NCBI GenBank assembly: GCA_021495925.1
Contig: JAKEKT010000006.1
Span: 1-64,000, forward strand
Reading direction: 5' to 3'
Length of the DNA: 64,000 nt
Source of the DNA: Diplodia intermedia
Lineage: Eukaryota; Ascomycota; Dothideomycetes; Botryosphaeriales; Botryosphaeriaceae
Made by a program: the position numbers and the translations under genes. The notes below the pieces were generated by a model that worked only from the letters and a program-made list of their open reading frames with translations, was not told the DNA's origin and searched no databases. Below are positions 54,074-64,000 of the stretch, piece after piece (within the stretch, counting starts at the first letter, position 1; every line of letters starts with the position of its first letter).

Positions 54074-55917
54074 CTACAGCTTCACTTCCTCCTTCCTCCT
54101 CCTGGCAGCCACCTGCAGCGTCGGGTTGACGTAGACGCTGGAGCCAAACGCAGCGCGCAGCTGCGGCTTTTCATCCACGAATTTCCAGTCGTACTTCATG
54201 ACGAACTGCGCCAGCATGAGCTTCATCGTGTTCGCCGCAAAGAAGCGTCCGGGACAGGCATGAAGCCCCAAGCCGAACCCCAGATGCTCCGCGCTGGTGG
54301 TGACGAGCTGATGCCTGTTCTCCTCGCCGGGCTGCTCGCGCAACTTGACGAAGCGGTAGCCATCAAACTCCTTCGCCCGCGGCCAGAAGGCTTCGTCCAG
54401 GTTGTTCGTCGCGTGCACCATGAGCGCCGATCCAGCAGGTAGCGTGAGGCCGTCGGACAGCACGACCTCCTTCTCGACATACCGGTCCATGACCACTGCA
54501 CGCACACAGCATTAGCCCAACCCGCAACAAAAAAGCCAGACGCAAGACCGCAGAAAAAAACCTACACGCATCAACCATATGCCTCCGATGCGACTCCTTA
54601 ATGAAACTATCCAGCAGCCTCATCCTCACCAACGCATCCCGCCGCCACCCGCCCACCTCCCCAAGCACGCGCCCCACCTCCTCCCTCAACGCCCCCGCAT
54701 ACTCCGGCCTCTCAATCAAATCCGCCACAACCCACACAAACGCCTCCGACGTGGTATGAATCGCCGCCACCGCCAACATAATCTGCGCGCCCACGCCATC
54801 AAACGCGCGCTCCACCCCCCTCGCCCTCGCCACCTCCTCCATCCACGCGCCCATATCCCTCGCCTCCCCCCTCCCTTCCCCCCTCGCCCGCGCCTCCACA
54901 TACGGCGCGACGACCCCCCGCCCCTTCGCCGTCAGAGCGCGGAGCTGCCGGCACGCGGGCAGGAAACGGTGGACGAACGGCCGCAGCAGGGGCGACCACG
55001 AAAGGAGTGCCTGCTGCGCGGCGAAGGCGGCGACGGCGTAGGTGGTGCAGAGGGCGAGCCAGGCGGGGTCTTGCGACGGCGCGGGGCCGAGGAGGACGCG
55101 GGAGGTGACTTGGGCGATGGTGCGGGCGGTGAGGGCGCGGAGGGGGAGGGTGGTCCATTGGGCGTCGTCGGAGGAGGAGTCTGTGTGGGGGGGGGTGTGG
55201 CGTTAGGTTATATGGTGTGACGGATGGAAGTGGGAGTTAGTTGTGTGCGCACCTTTTTTGTCGCCTCCGAGTAGCTCGTCGAGGATCTTGGTGACTTCGG
55301 CGGAGATGTCTTCGGTGAATAGGGCTTGTGGGGGTTAGTTTGTGGATGGAGAGGAATGGAGGCGGATGTCGCGTGGTACTTAAAGACTGGGTGAGCTTGT
55401 TTTTGGTGGCGTCTTGGATGATGTTGTGTTGGTTGAGGGTGTCGAATGGCTCGAAGCCGGGGTACGAGGAGAAGAATTCCTGCTTGGGGTTAGAGGTTGG
55501 TCTGTTGGCGGGTATGGAGATGCGCACCCGCGTGATTATCTTCCCGAAGCTCATGTGTGGATTGTTCCTGATTTCGTTGGCGTAGCGGTTGGGAAGAACA
55601 ATCTTTGGCCCGCTGGCGGTGATTACTTGGAAGGCGCCGGGGAACTGTATTGGTCAGATATGCTCGTGGGGATAATGTGGAGGGATAAATACCTGTTTTG
55701 CGCCTTGCTCCAGGATCTCGCAGCCGTTGGCTATCCACGCAGCTCTCGCCTTCGCCATTCTGAAGAAGCCATGTTTTTCCAGGCCGACGACTGGAAAGCC
55801 CTTGTATGGTTTCTCGTCCAGAAAGTAGACCAGGTACATGAGAGAAACAGCGGCAAACACCACAAGCACAGCGGTCACGTTGGCCTCACCGAGGTGAGGG
55901 GCGAGGCTGAGGGGCAT
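54074..55917 (-). CDS. Cytochrome P450 monooxygenase (second), CYP503/CYP68-like
   Basis: Six exons (55917-55693, 55644-55528, 55479-55380, 55324-55253, 55180-54566, 54495-54074) sum to 1551 nt, 516 residues. The membrane anchor is VTAVLVVFAAVSLMYLVYFL. FPGAFQVITASGPKIVLPN, SFGKIITR and EFFSSYPGFEPF follow. The I-helix reads AAIHTTSEA, the form seen in ent-kaurene-oxidase-like and CYP68 enzymes rather than AGxDT. KESHR is the ExxR, and FGLGLHACPGRFFA the heme loop with its Cys. Exon 5 is very G+C-rich. It is ER-bound; substrate unknown, with a terpenoid or polyketide plausible by family. No synthase is in the window. Confidence 0.9.
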
Positions 55918-57055
55918 TTTGTGGCTGGGCAAGCGACCGGGTGAAAGGACTTCGGCAGTGCAATTGCGATGCTGGTCTCTCCTTCTTATATCTACTACTC
56001 CTGCACGAGTGCGGCTCAGCTGGTGTCCCGCTTCATCGGACAAGCATGTCTAGAGGAATGCATGGGACCGCTCCGCGTTGCCCCGAAGGGGTTGGGGAGT
56101 AGCACAATGTGGCCCCGTTGTCGCCAAACGTGGCCGGCCCCCAACCCTTCGGCAAGGGCTCGAAGCGTGTCATTACTTGGCGTTCGACGCCTCATGCTGT
56201 CATCATTCAACTGTCACCGCCGGAGTGGATGCATGAGACACTGGCATGCGGACACAACAGTTTGAGATGAACTTTACGGTTTCAGATCAATTCACAGATG
56301 CATATCGATTATTTCCACCAGACGTTGAGAGCTGCTAGTAGGGCATGTCGACAGAAAAAATTCGCAAGGCAACAAGGCTGAAGCTTCGCTGCCGCCTTCT
56401 CGTGTGACAGCCGAAGCAGAGGCGTGGCCTTATCACCTGGAAACATGCATGAGGGGAGGAGGCGTAGGTTTGTGTTACCCACAAGCTCCAGGCAGCAGCG
56501 CCACCATGTGGGGGCCTTCTCGCTCACCCCACAATGCTTCCGTTGATATCTCAGCCTGATTTGCAGCCTTCAAATTGTGATCACTATGATTGGCATCTGC
56601 CGCAAGGGTTGCTGACTGATGCACATATTGATCAACCGTCTGTGGATCCCGAGAAGCACGGCCTTGATCCTTCCGCCTTCTTGGTCGCAAAAAAACCCAC
56701 ACCGTTTACCCGGGTCGAGAGGAAGTCAACAGAAGCATATTGACATAGATCACGACACGGGTGTTGCCTGATCGATGGCCACTAGCGCATTCAACACACT
56801 TGCGATGGACTACCAGAGTCAAGAAAGTTCCTGAACTGCTACCTTGCGTTCGTAAATGTAGGACACCGCTTCTGATCATCCACAGGAGCTCACGCTTATG
56901 CTGCAATTGTTCCTCCAAAGTGTGAAAGATTTCAAACGCCCCAGAGACTAACGCCAGATATTTTGAACGTAGAACTAAAGCCTGCTTGTATTATCTTCCG
57001 ACGCTGCTTGCTGGAAATGGGCCAGCTTCGATGGAGCAAATACTATACTAAAAGC
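55918..57055. other. Intergenic region, 1.1 kb
   Basis: Promoter of the second P450 (GATATAAG about 70 bp upstream on the minus strand; GGCCCCCAA at about 56147), then featureless sequence up to the second HET gene's stop. Confidence 0.5.
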
Positions 57056-59224
57056 TCAGCCCAACCTGATCTGCTTTTCCTCGAGCTCCAAAGACTCGAG
57101 GCTTGTTTCTTCTTTGAGATACAAAAGACCAACCCGCTCATGATACTGGCCCATATCACTTACAAGCAGAATAAGCCCCGTTCCACCCCAAGGCTCCGCG
57201 CTGTATTTGGTCGAAGATATGATTATGCCTGTGTACTCCCTTTTCATCACCTCGGCCATGTGTTCTTCGCTAAGGCGACCGAAGTTCCCGGCTGAATCAA
57301 GGTGAACTGCGGCAACAACGTCTTCCCCAGTTGTGGATCGAACGACCGCACTGGGGCCATACTTCGCGTTATCGTTATCTTCCAGTCTTACCCGGATGGT
57401 CCAGGCTCTGAGGTAGATGAATCGTGATATTGATCCGGGCTGGTTGCGAAGGCGCAAGTGATTCTCGAAGTCTGACCACGGAAGTTGTGTAGAATCCTCA
57501 AGTTCTAACGCAACAGAAACTTCGGCAAGCTGGGACTCCCTCTCGTGGAACCTGAGGCCGCTCATTTCCACTTGACCAATCCATCCAGTCCATGACCAGC
57601 TAGGGAAACCGGCTCTTCGCTTCAAACAACCCGAGCTATACCAATCCAACCCGAGCGCGAAGCCGACCAGGCATTCTCTTCGCTTACTATTAGTTCCATC
57701 GTTTCTCATCGATGAAAACGGGATTGGAGAGCCCCATAGGTGGTATATAGGGATTGCAGCCTCTTCTAGTTTTCCCAGTATGCCAGAGATTGCGTTGATG
57801 ATATCCGATTCATGGGTTAAACTTCGTGAGGAGTAGTCACGTACAAGCTTTACGAAATGCTTCGGATAAGTAAAAAATCGGAAATGTCCGAAATTCTTAT
57901 CCCGTCCTTCCGGTTCGGCCCAGTGTTTGAAAGTGTTGGGATCAACGTGCTCCCGACCGCTATCATGGTCCGTTATGCAGCAAGAAAATGAGGCTTCACG
58001 CTCTGTAAATACAAGCAGCCTCTTAGACAACACCTTTTCTTGATACGTCCAGCCTCGTGTTGACCAAGTTGTCCAGTTCATGGCTGATTGGGGGTCGTTC
58101 CGGATTTCCAGGAAACGATGGCGTCCTATCTGGACATCTCCCCGTGCCTTCCGAAGGTTGCTGTTGACCCCCGGGATGCCGTAGTTCGAGTCATGTCCCG
58201 CGGCAGCGACTATTGTGAGCTCTGCATTCTGGTATATGTTGTGCATCTGCCGTATCTGCTCCATTTTGTGGGCGCTGCCTTGATCAATGCACAGCTGGTC
58301 GACCCAGATGTACTCGAACCCGAGTGCTTGGGCAACAACGAGGGCGTCGCTGATTGTTTGTGGAAGTTTGCAATCCGTCCGAGGAGATCCCCAAACGTAG
58401 CTCAGGGCTACGTATCTTGCTTCGGCAGTGGCATTCTCCGATTTTCCCGTGACGCAGTTGACAAGGCGGAGGTTTTTTACAGGTATGCGATTGCCGCCAC
58501 AAAGCTTTGAGTGGTTGGCTTTGCAGTGCTCGAACTGTCTACGAAGTAGCTCGAGGTTGGCTTTGGCGAAGTCAAGGGGCCAGAATTCTTCCCATGGCTG
58601 AAGGCTGAAGTCAGGCTTGAAAATGTTGAGAGCTTCGAGCCTGTACGCAGGTCCTCTAGGATGGATAGTGATGTAAGCAGTCGATTTGTTGCCATCGGGG
58701 GTTTCCCATTTGAATTTTGTACAATATCCTATCGAGTAAATCACCTCGACGAATTGACACAACTCGCAGGCAGGCTCCAGTTCTCTCATGTCTATGTCAA
58801 GAGAAATGTCACTGAACTTATCCATAGATTCGAGTCTGCCTTCAAGGTGAAGATCTTCGCACCGCCGGCAGAGCTGTAGGTTCCGGTAGCCGATTGATTC
58901 GTCGGAGAGTTCTGAGGCGATGCCTTGTGGATCCGAGGAATGGTTCTCAACCTGGCTGAGAACATGTCCGATGGCAGTGTTCGGACCGGAATCCTCCTTG
59001 AATTTTGCACCCTCCATCCCAAGTCGCTCCATCCGGAAAGTGTTCAAGGAGGGTCCTGTTCGTGCCTTTGTCAAGGAGGTCTGTCCAGGTAGCAGTGGGT
59101 TGAGTGCGACCGAAAGCTGCTGCTCTGGCGGCTGCTGCGCCTCCTCCTCTCTCTCCAGCCTTTGCTGCCCTTGATGGCGAGAGGGCTGGTTGTCCGTCTC
59201 CCGCATAACTCTGTGCGATGACAC
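57056..59224 (-). CDS. HET-domain protein (second)
   Basis: Single exon, 722 residues from the ATG at 59224. HET motifs in order: YVALSYVWGSPRTD, ALGFEYIWVDQLCIDQGS, MHNIYQNAELTIVAAAG and STRGWTYQEKVLSKRLLVF. The N-terminus is Gln/Glu-rich and disordered, then CRRCEDL and CELCQFV supply Cys pairs. The C-terminal half (GFPSWSWTGWIGQVEM) is the usual HET tail. It probably acts in heterokaryon incompatibility or allorecognition. It is only distantly similar to the HET protein at 30.9-33.3 kb, so the two are not a recent duplication. A (GT)n tract lies upstream near 59420. Confidence 0.92.
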   Translation of the reverse strand: MSSHRVMRETDNQPSRHQGQQRLEREEEAQQPPEQQLSVALNPLLPGQTSLTKARTGPSLNTFRMERLGMEGAKFKEDSGPNTAIGHVLSQVENHSSDPQGIASELSDESIGYRNLQLCRRCEDLHLEGRLESMDKFSDISLDIDMRELEPACELCQFVEVIYSIGYCTKFKWETPDGNKSTAYITIHPRGPAYRLEALNIFKPDFSLQPWEEFWPLDFAKANLELLRRQFEHCKANHSKLCGGNRIPVKNLRLVNCVTGKSENATAEARYVALSYVWGSPRTDCKLPQTISDALVVAQALGFEYIWVDQLCIDQGSAHKMEQIRQMHNIYQNAELTIVAAAGHDSNYGIPGVNSNLRKARGDVQIGRHRFLEIRNDPQSAMNWTTWSTRGWTYQEKVLSKRLLVFTEREASFSCCITDHDSGREHVDPNTFKHWAEPEGRDKNFGHFRFFTYPKHFVKLVRDYSSRSLTHESDIINAISGILGKLEEAAIPIYHLWGSPIPFSSMRNDGTNSKRRECLVGFALGLDWYSSGCLKRRAGFPSWSWTGWIGQVEMSGLRFHERESQLAEVSVALELEDSTQLPWSDFENHLRLRNQPGSISRFIYLRAWTIRVRLEDNDNAKYGPSAVVRSTTGEDVVAAVHLDSAGNFGRLSEEHMAEVMKREYTGIIISSTKYSAEPWGGTGLILLVSDMGQYHERVGLLYLKEETSLESLELEEKQIRLG

Positions 59225-60028
59225 CCGCCGCCGAGGGGAAATATGCGCTGCGCGTCTGATGAATTTGAGGGGCCCTTTCTGCGGAGCGACGGTGGAGTGC
59301 CTGACACCGGAAGTACGGTATTGGTATACAGCGAGAGAGTGACGGTGGCGAGCGGATTGGGTCTAAACGGAGGTCGTCGCTGAGCTTGCGAAGTGATATT
59401 TGTAGGCTTGAGGGTGGGAGGTGTGTGTGTGTGTGTGTGTTTGGGTCTGGTCTGACTGAACAAGTGCAGAGACGATGAAGGGTGTGGATGAAGGAAAATA
59501 ATCAAAGAACAGAGTGCGGGGCTCCATCCTCTGCCTTGGCTGCTGACTACGATCAGACTGATGTGGGGACACGTCAGCCCTCTGCAAAAGTGCTTATGCA
59601 TGATACCACGTGAGCTTGATCAGCCTTGCCTCTCACCGACCTTCGCAGTACTACGCATCGTAAAGTCTTTTATGAGCATACAGAATATTTAAGCCCTCTG
59701 AGCACAGCAAGGAATGTGTTCTCTTCCTACATAGGTAGTTAAATCCGATCTCAGAGAGCCAATCACAGTCCGCAAAGATCACAGGGATGATGGCCAACCT
59801 TTTCATGTATCCTCGAAGCACTTGTTCAAGAGCCTTGTATGCATTTTTCTTTACTGAAGCAATGTACGCTCCAACTAGCTCAGTATAACCACATCGTTTT
59901 TAACCTCAAGGATTTTTTGTGGATGCTTGGCTCATGAAATACATTGCAGGATGGATAGAGCCATTCAGATCTCTATACTTTGGTTCCACAGCATGACAAC
60001 AACCCACCAAACCCGCCCGCCAACCCCA
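59225..60028. other. Intergenic region
   Basis: Leader and promoter of the second HET gene, with a (GT)9-like microsatellite at about 59420-59440, then sequence without a gene up to the DUF7730-like pseudogene. Confidence 0.55.
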
Positions 60029-60979
60029 TCACCACTCCACCCCCTCCACCGCCTCCCCCCTCTCTCCCAACACCGCCAGCACCCTCTTCCTCCCCCCACC
60101 ACCACCCTTCAGCACCGCATGCACCATCCCCGGATCCGCACACCAAACGGTCCCCTCAACCACCACCCCATCCACCCCCTCCCCCTCATCCCCCGCCACC
60201 TCCGCATCCAGCGCCCTCCCCACCGGCCCCAACCACCCCCCCCAACAATCCTTCGGCCCCTCAAACGACCTCCCGACGTCCCACCACGCCGCCACCCGCA
60301 TCGCCTCCATCCCCTCCCCCGTCGCCCAACACCGGCCCCTCGTCCCTCGATCCGACACATCCAGTCGGAGATGGCGCAAGCCGGGCAGGGACGCCTCGAT
60401 GCGCGTCCAGAAGTCGGCCCAGGTGGCGGGGGTGTGCGGGGCGGGAGGGGGGAGTGGAGGGACCGGACGAGGGCGAGGCGGGCGATGCGGGAGGCGTGGG
60501 CGGCGGGGAGGCGTGGGCGGCGAAGTCGAGGGTCGTCTGGAGGTCGGAGAAGGAGGAGAAGGTGTTGGATGTGTAGAGGAGGGGGTGGAGGTCGGTGTAG
60601 CTGCGGTGGTTGGCGTGAGCAGGGGCGGGGGGCGGGTCTTGTCGAGCTTGTATACGTACAGTCTTCGGCATGTTTGCAGGAGGGGCACTGCGACGGGCGA
60701 CGGCCCGCGCGCGTCGCACCCGAGGAAGGAGTGGGGGAGCGAGTGGAGCGCTTGATCCGCCTTGACTATGCAGGCTTCGCAGTGCTTGCTGGCGTCCAGG
60801 TGGTGGTAGCTTATCGAGCCGTCTGGCGGCAAGGTGCAGAGCAGGCAGTACAGTCTTCCCAGTTTGTGGCTTCTCTGATTAAGCGTTGGTAACGGGCGGA
60901 CGAAGCAGTGGATCGTGCTGTTACGTTCATGTTGTATCGCGGAGTGTATCCTGCTCTTATCGCATCGTATCCCATCCAT
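60029..60979 (-). pseudogene. DUF7730-like gene broken by a 17-bp tandem duplication
   Basis: Exon 1 (to 60660) ends VPLLQTCRRL; a good intron (60659-60601, GTACGT...CGCAG) leads to YTDLHPLLYTSNTFSSFSDL and DFAAHAS. This is the fungal DUF7730 pattern. At 60489-60522 a 17-bp unit is exactly doubled; counted once, the frame would go on as SRIARLALVRSLHSPL, but as it stands it is lost. A second one-base slip is needed in C-rich sequence near 60430-60450 to reach TWADFWTRIEASLPGLRHLRLDV, the family's next block, in the frame that ends at 60029. The usual N-terminal PxExRxxIY block is not visible upstream. It is a pseudogene or, less likely, carries assembly errors. Confidence 0.65.
60489..60522. 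repeat. Exact 17-bp tandem duplication in a coding region
   Basis: GGGAGGCGTGGGCGGCG occurs at 60489-60505 and again at 60506-60522 without mismatch, inside the DUF7730-like pseudogene. The length (17 = 3n+2) shifts its frame. Confidence 0.95.
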
Positions 60980-61887
60980 GGTGAGCTGTTGAGAGCGGCG
61001 ACAGAGCTTCGTGGGATCAGTGTTGAAAGAAGAGGCATGTCTTGGGAATCACGGCCAAATAGACTACTATATAATAGGCCGGTCGTGCTGCGCCGCATCA
61101 GCCACCACCAGGCTCCAGCCACCACCAGGCTCCACCCCTGCGCTGTCATGCGGTGGATCTTCTGATGCTTTAGCCATCTAGAGTTGGTAATACGCGAGAG
61201 ATACGAAGATAGTCGTAATGGTCTCGACTTGGTCGGATCGATCGCTGAATGTGGCGCCGAATGAGCAATACACGCTGTATATGGGTCTTATAGCGGCAGA
61301 TTTCTTGGACGATCTGATGCAATCTATCTCAGGAAAGCGGGTTAAAGGTAGTAGGGCACAAGGACCGACCGGAGGAAAAATATCCCATCGCAAGCAACAG
61401 GCACCAATCAGGTCGTGGGAACTGAAAGTGACGGCCAACGCAGAGACGAGTCCAAAATTGAAGGCCGACGGCATGCCAAACGTAAACAAAGCGCGACCGG
61501 ATATGCCTCTCCAAAGCACATGGAAAAAGGATGTATACTTTTCCAGAAGCATGAAGGAAGGGCCACGGAAAACATGAGCACTGTGCACCAAGCGGCCCCG
61601 CCAACACCTACCTTCCGACCATTGGCGACGCAAAACAAGGCAGGTACAAAAGAAGCAAGGTGAAAGCTGAAGTAGCAAAGCAATTCATGGCTGAAACACG
61701 CATCGGAAATAGTATCCGATCAGCTCACGCCTGAGCCGCGGGCGCCCGGAAGTTGTCCCGATCCTTGCTGCGCCGCCTGCATTGGCTGCCAGATACGGCG
61801 CGTCGATCAGGAACATTTGCCAGTAAGAGTAGCGGACAGCCGAGGCTCTTCGAGACCCTTTGAACCGAGAAAAAAAGAAGGAAGGGA
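60980..61887. other. Intergenic region
   Basis: No gene is called; a 166-codon minus-strand frame at 61178 has no motif. It contains a second exact 17-bp tandem duplication, AGCCACCACCAGGCTCC, at 61100-61116 and 61117-61133. Confidence 0.55.
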
Positions 61888-61893
61888 TATAAA
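61888..61893 (+). promoter_or_regulatory. TATA box of the LaeA-like gene
   Basis: TATAAA 73-78 bp upstream of the ATG at 61966. Confidence 0.5.
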
Positions 61894-61965
61894 GCTGCAA
61901 CGGAAGGTTGTTGTCGCAGCGCTGAGATCCGGAGACTGGTGGTATTCATCTAGTCGCAGTGACAG

Positions 61966-63318
61966 ATGGAAGCTACAATCATGGACGCGGGCGAGTTCAG
62001 CCTCATCGTTGTGGTAGGTGCCAAGTTGTGAGAGATTCAGGAGGTTACCAGCTGACATGCCGTTCGACAGGACGAGAACTACGATGGCGACTCGGCACTG
62101 GGAGACGATGACCTCAGCGACACGACATCGATCGCCTCGTCCATCATGAAGCATCGGTACGAGCACGGCAGGCGATACCATAAATTCCGGGAGGGGGCTT
62201 ACTGGGGACCGAACGATGATATCCAAAACGAACAGCTGGACATTGGGTGAGCGGGGATTCCTCAACGTGTGGGAGAGCCGTGTCTGATGAGCGACAGCCA
62301 CCACATGTACAAGCTCATCTTGGATGATAGACTTTTGCTAGCGCCGGTTGGAGATGACGTAAAGGTGCGTTTCTCGATTGGGAAGGCTGAATGGCGCTGA
62401 CTTGAGCACTGCAGAAAGCGCTGGACGTGGGCTGCGGGACGGGTATCTGGGCGATGTGAGTCTCCTCCGGGCTCTACGGTAGGCGTGCGCTTACCTCAGA
62501 CAGTGAGTTTGCAGAAGAATACCCGGATGCGGAGGTGGTCGGGGTGGATCTGTCGCCAATACAGCCCAGCGTTGTACCATCAAACTGTACATTCCTAGTG
62601 GATGACTGCACGCAGTCGTGGTCCTTCCCGAAAGACGAGTTCGACTTGGTGCACATCCGAGCGCTCTTCGGCAGCGTTTCCGACTGGCCCGCCTTCTATA
62701 AAGAGGCGTACGAGTAAGCTTCGGGACGAGAGCGTTGGCGTTTTCCTTGCTGATGGAATGACAGCCACATCAAGCCCGGCGGCTGGATCAACCAATTCGA
62801 AACGAGCATCGTGCCCAAGTCGGATGATGGATCGTTGGCGGCGAATCACACGCTGTTGGAGTGGGCAAGGCTGTTTGTGGAAGCAGCCAACAAATTCGGC
62901 AAGTCTTTGATGGTGACTGACGACATGAAGCAACGCATGGTCGAAGCCGGGTTTGAAGATGTGACAGAGGTCATGTACAAGGTACCACTCGGGACATGGC
63001 CAAGCAACCCAAAGCTGAAGGAGATCGGGAGGTGGGACTTGATGTACTGCTACCAGGGCTGCGAAGGATGGGCGCTGTACTTGCTGACGCATGTCATGGG
63101 GGTGGGTTTACCTGTGTTTACGGTCGATGACAGTTGCTGACGAGTGAGCAGTGGGAGATTGAAGAGGTCAAGAAGCTGGTCGAGAGGTATAAAGAGGCGC
63201 TGAAGGACCCGAAAGTGCACTCGTACTGGGAATTGTAAGTGTTCGGAAAGGAAATGGGCGGGCGTCGGGGCTAATCTTGGACAGCTCTGTCGTGTACGGG
63301 CGAAAGCCGGAGCGTTAA
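61966..63318 (+). CDS. LaeA-like SAM-dependent methyltransferase
   Basis: Eight exons (61966-62013, 62071-62246, 62298-62364, 62415-62455, 62504-62713, 62765-63101, 63152-63234, 63285-63318), introns 48-57 bp, sum to 996 nt, 331 residues. The N-terminus has SDTTSIASSIMKHRYEHGRRYH, then GHHMYKLIL. SAM-binding motif I is ALDVGCGTGIWAI, split by an intron, followed by EFAEEYPDAEVVGVDLSPIQP. HIKPGGWINQFE and the end FSVVYGRKPER are typical of the LaeA/TAM-like fungal methyltransferases. LaeA itself is a global regulator of secondary metabolism; the many paralogues usually methylate small molecules or have unknown targets, so this should not be assumed to be the regulator. Confidence 0.92.
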
Positions 63319-63738
63319 TGCACGACTTTGGGATGATGGTGCTCGCAAACAACTCCGTAGGCGGTAAAAGCAGTTGGTTCTGTAGAGACGCTTTCTAATC
63401 TTCTGGAGGAGTGGCGTGAGGATTTGGGATGGACTGTCAGCCATGGCGGGTCACCCGCTGAGACGCTACCCAGCGATATATCATTTTCTGACATCAAGCT
63501 CACGGACGTTCGCGAAGTAGTTGCGGGCTACGCTCCCAGCGTCGTATAGAAAGCAGCGTGCCATGGTGTGTTGGATACGACGGTTGGATGCAGGTGTTGT
63601 CGCGTCGGTGGCTGTTGTCGCGTCGCGTCGGAGAAGGCAATCGCAGCGCACGGACCGCAACACGTGATTGCGCGCCAAGCCCCAGCCTCGTCACTTCGCC
63701 CGAGCTTCTCCTCACCTTCCACGCTCCCGTCCATCGTC
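63319..63738. other. Intergenic region
   Basis: Downstream of the methyltransferase; no gene is seen. A short CGTCGCGTCGGTGG duplication lies near 63600. Confidence 0.5.
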
Positions 63739-63800
63739 ATGCCATCTCCCTCCCCACCACCACCGTCGCTACCCCCCGTCTCCGCTCGTTACGACCCCAG
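63739..63800 (+). CDS. Possible first exon of a gene leaving the window
   Basis: An ATG at 63739 opens a Pro/Ser-rich exon of 62 nt that runs into a GTAGGT donor at 63801; pyrimidine-rich sequence typical of a fungal promoter leader precedes it. No downstream exon can be confirmed before the window ends at 64000, and the product cannot be recognised. Confidence 0.25.
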
Positions 63801-64000
63801 GTAGGTACCCATTTACCTACTCATCCGCTGCACCGCCTCTCTCTCACCCCCCTCGACGCCTGCTGACCGCGCAGCAGGTCGTCCGTTCATTCGTCGTTTC
63901 ACACACGCGCAACCGCACTCACCCTCGGCAACACCCCCTCATAGGCACGTCATCGTCGCCGCGCGTGCTCGCCGGAGATCGTCAGCGCCGCAGATTGTTG

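Noticed and set aside
61178..61678. Minus-strand 166-codon frame
   Set aside because: Cys/Phe-rich random-looking translation with no signal peptide; the overlapping frames are equally open.
8576..63318. A secondary-metabolite biosynthetic cluster
   Set aside because: P450s, a LaeA-like methyltransferase, MFS genes and a tyrosinase are present but scattered, and no PKS, NRPS, terpene synthase or DMATS gene is seen.

Overview
This window is the left end of a chromosome of a filamentous ascomycete (Pezizomycotina). It opens with about 21 CCCTAA telomere units, read on the C-rich strand. Behind them lie subtelomeric satellite repeats (about 0.3-1.6 kb) and a 4.5 kb AT-rich block nearly free of CpA/TpG, the footprint of repeat-induced point mutation (RIP). 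At about 6.13 kb base composition changes abruptly to ordinary gene-bearing DNA. The fungal assignment rests on short introns (about 45-100 nt, GT-AG) that restore family-typical proteins, HET-domain genes, a Zn2Cys6 regulator, LaeA-like and NmrA-like genes, DUF3632/DUF7730-type proteins and RIP. I cannot name the species; AT-isochores of this kind are best known in Dothideomycetes but are not diagnostic.

Layout. 6.2-8.3 kb: ankyrin protein and a secreted effector-like gene with an in-frame stop. 8.6-16.5 kb: P450, YIL108W-like metallopeptidase with a lectin-like tail, secreted T1/N1-type ribonuclease, DUF3632 protein. 16.7-25.5 kb: PhzF-like pseudogene, Ser/Thr-rich wall protein with repeated Cys modules, AAA+ ATPase, two more small secreted proteins. 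26.6-33.3 kb: flavin amine oxidase, Zn2Cys6 transcription factor (8 exons), HET protein. 34.3-48.1 kb: NmrA-like reductase, three MFS transporters (multidrug type with a 9-nt microexon, siderophore type, 14-helix drug-efflux type) and a tyrosinase. 48.4-63.3 kb: unknown conserved protein, membrane protein, second P450, second HET protein, broken DUF7730 gene, LaeA-like methyltransferase. The last 260 bases may hold the first exon of a gene leaving the window.

How the genes fit together. This is accessory subtelomeric content: secreted proteins, detoxification and secondary-metabolism accessory enzymes, transporters and self/non-self (HET) genes. No polyketide synthase, NRPS or terpene synthase is visible, so there is no complete biosynthetic cluster. 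The one convincing functional pair is the flavin oxidase and the Zn2Cys6 regulator 110 bp downstream.

Most multi-exon models were built by reading splice sites by eye. Exon lengths sum to multiples of three and family motifs continue across junctions, but no transcript data were available. I found no tRNA, rRNA, CRISPR array or intact transposon.
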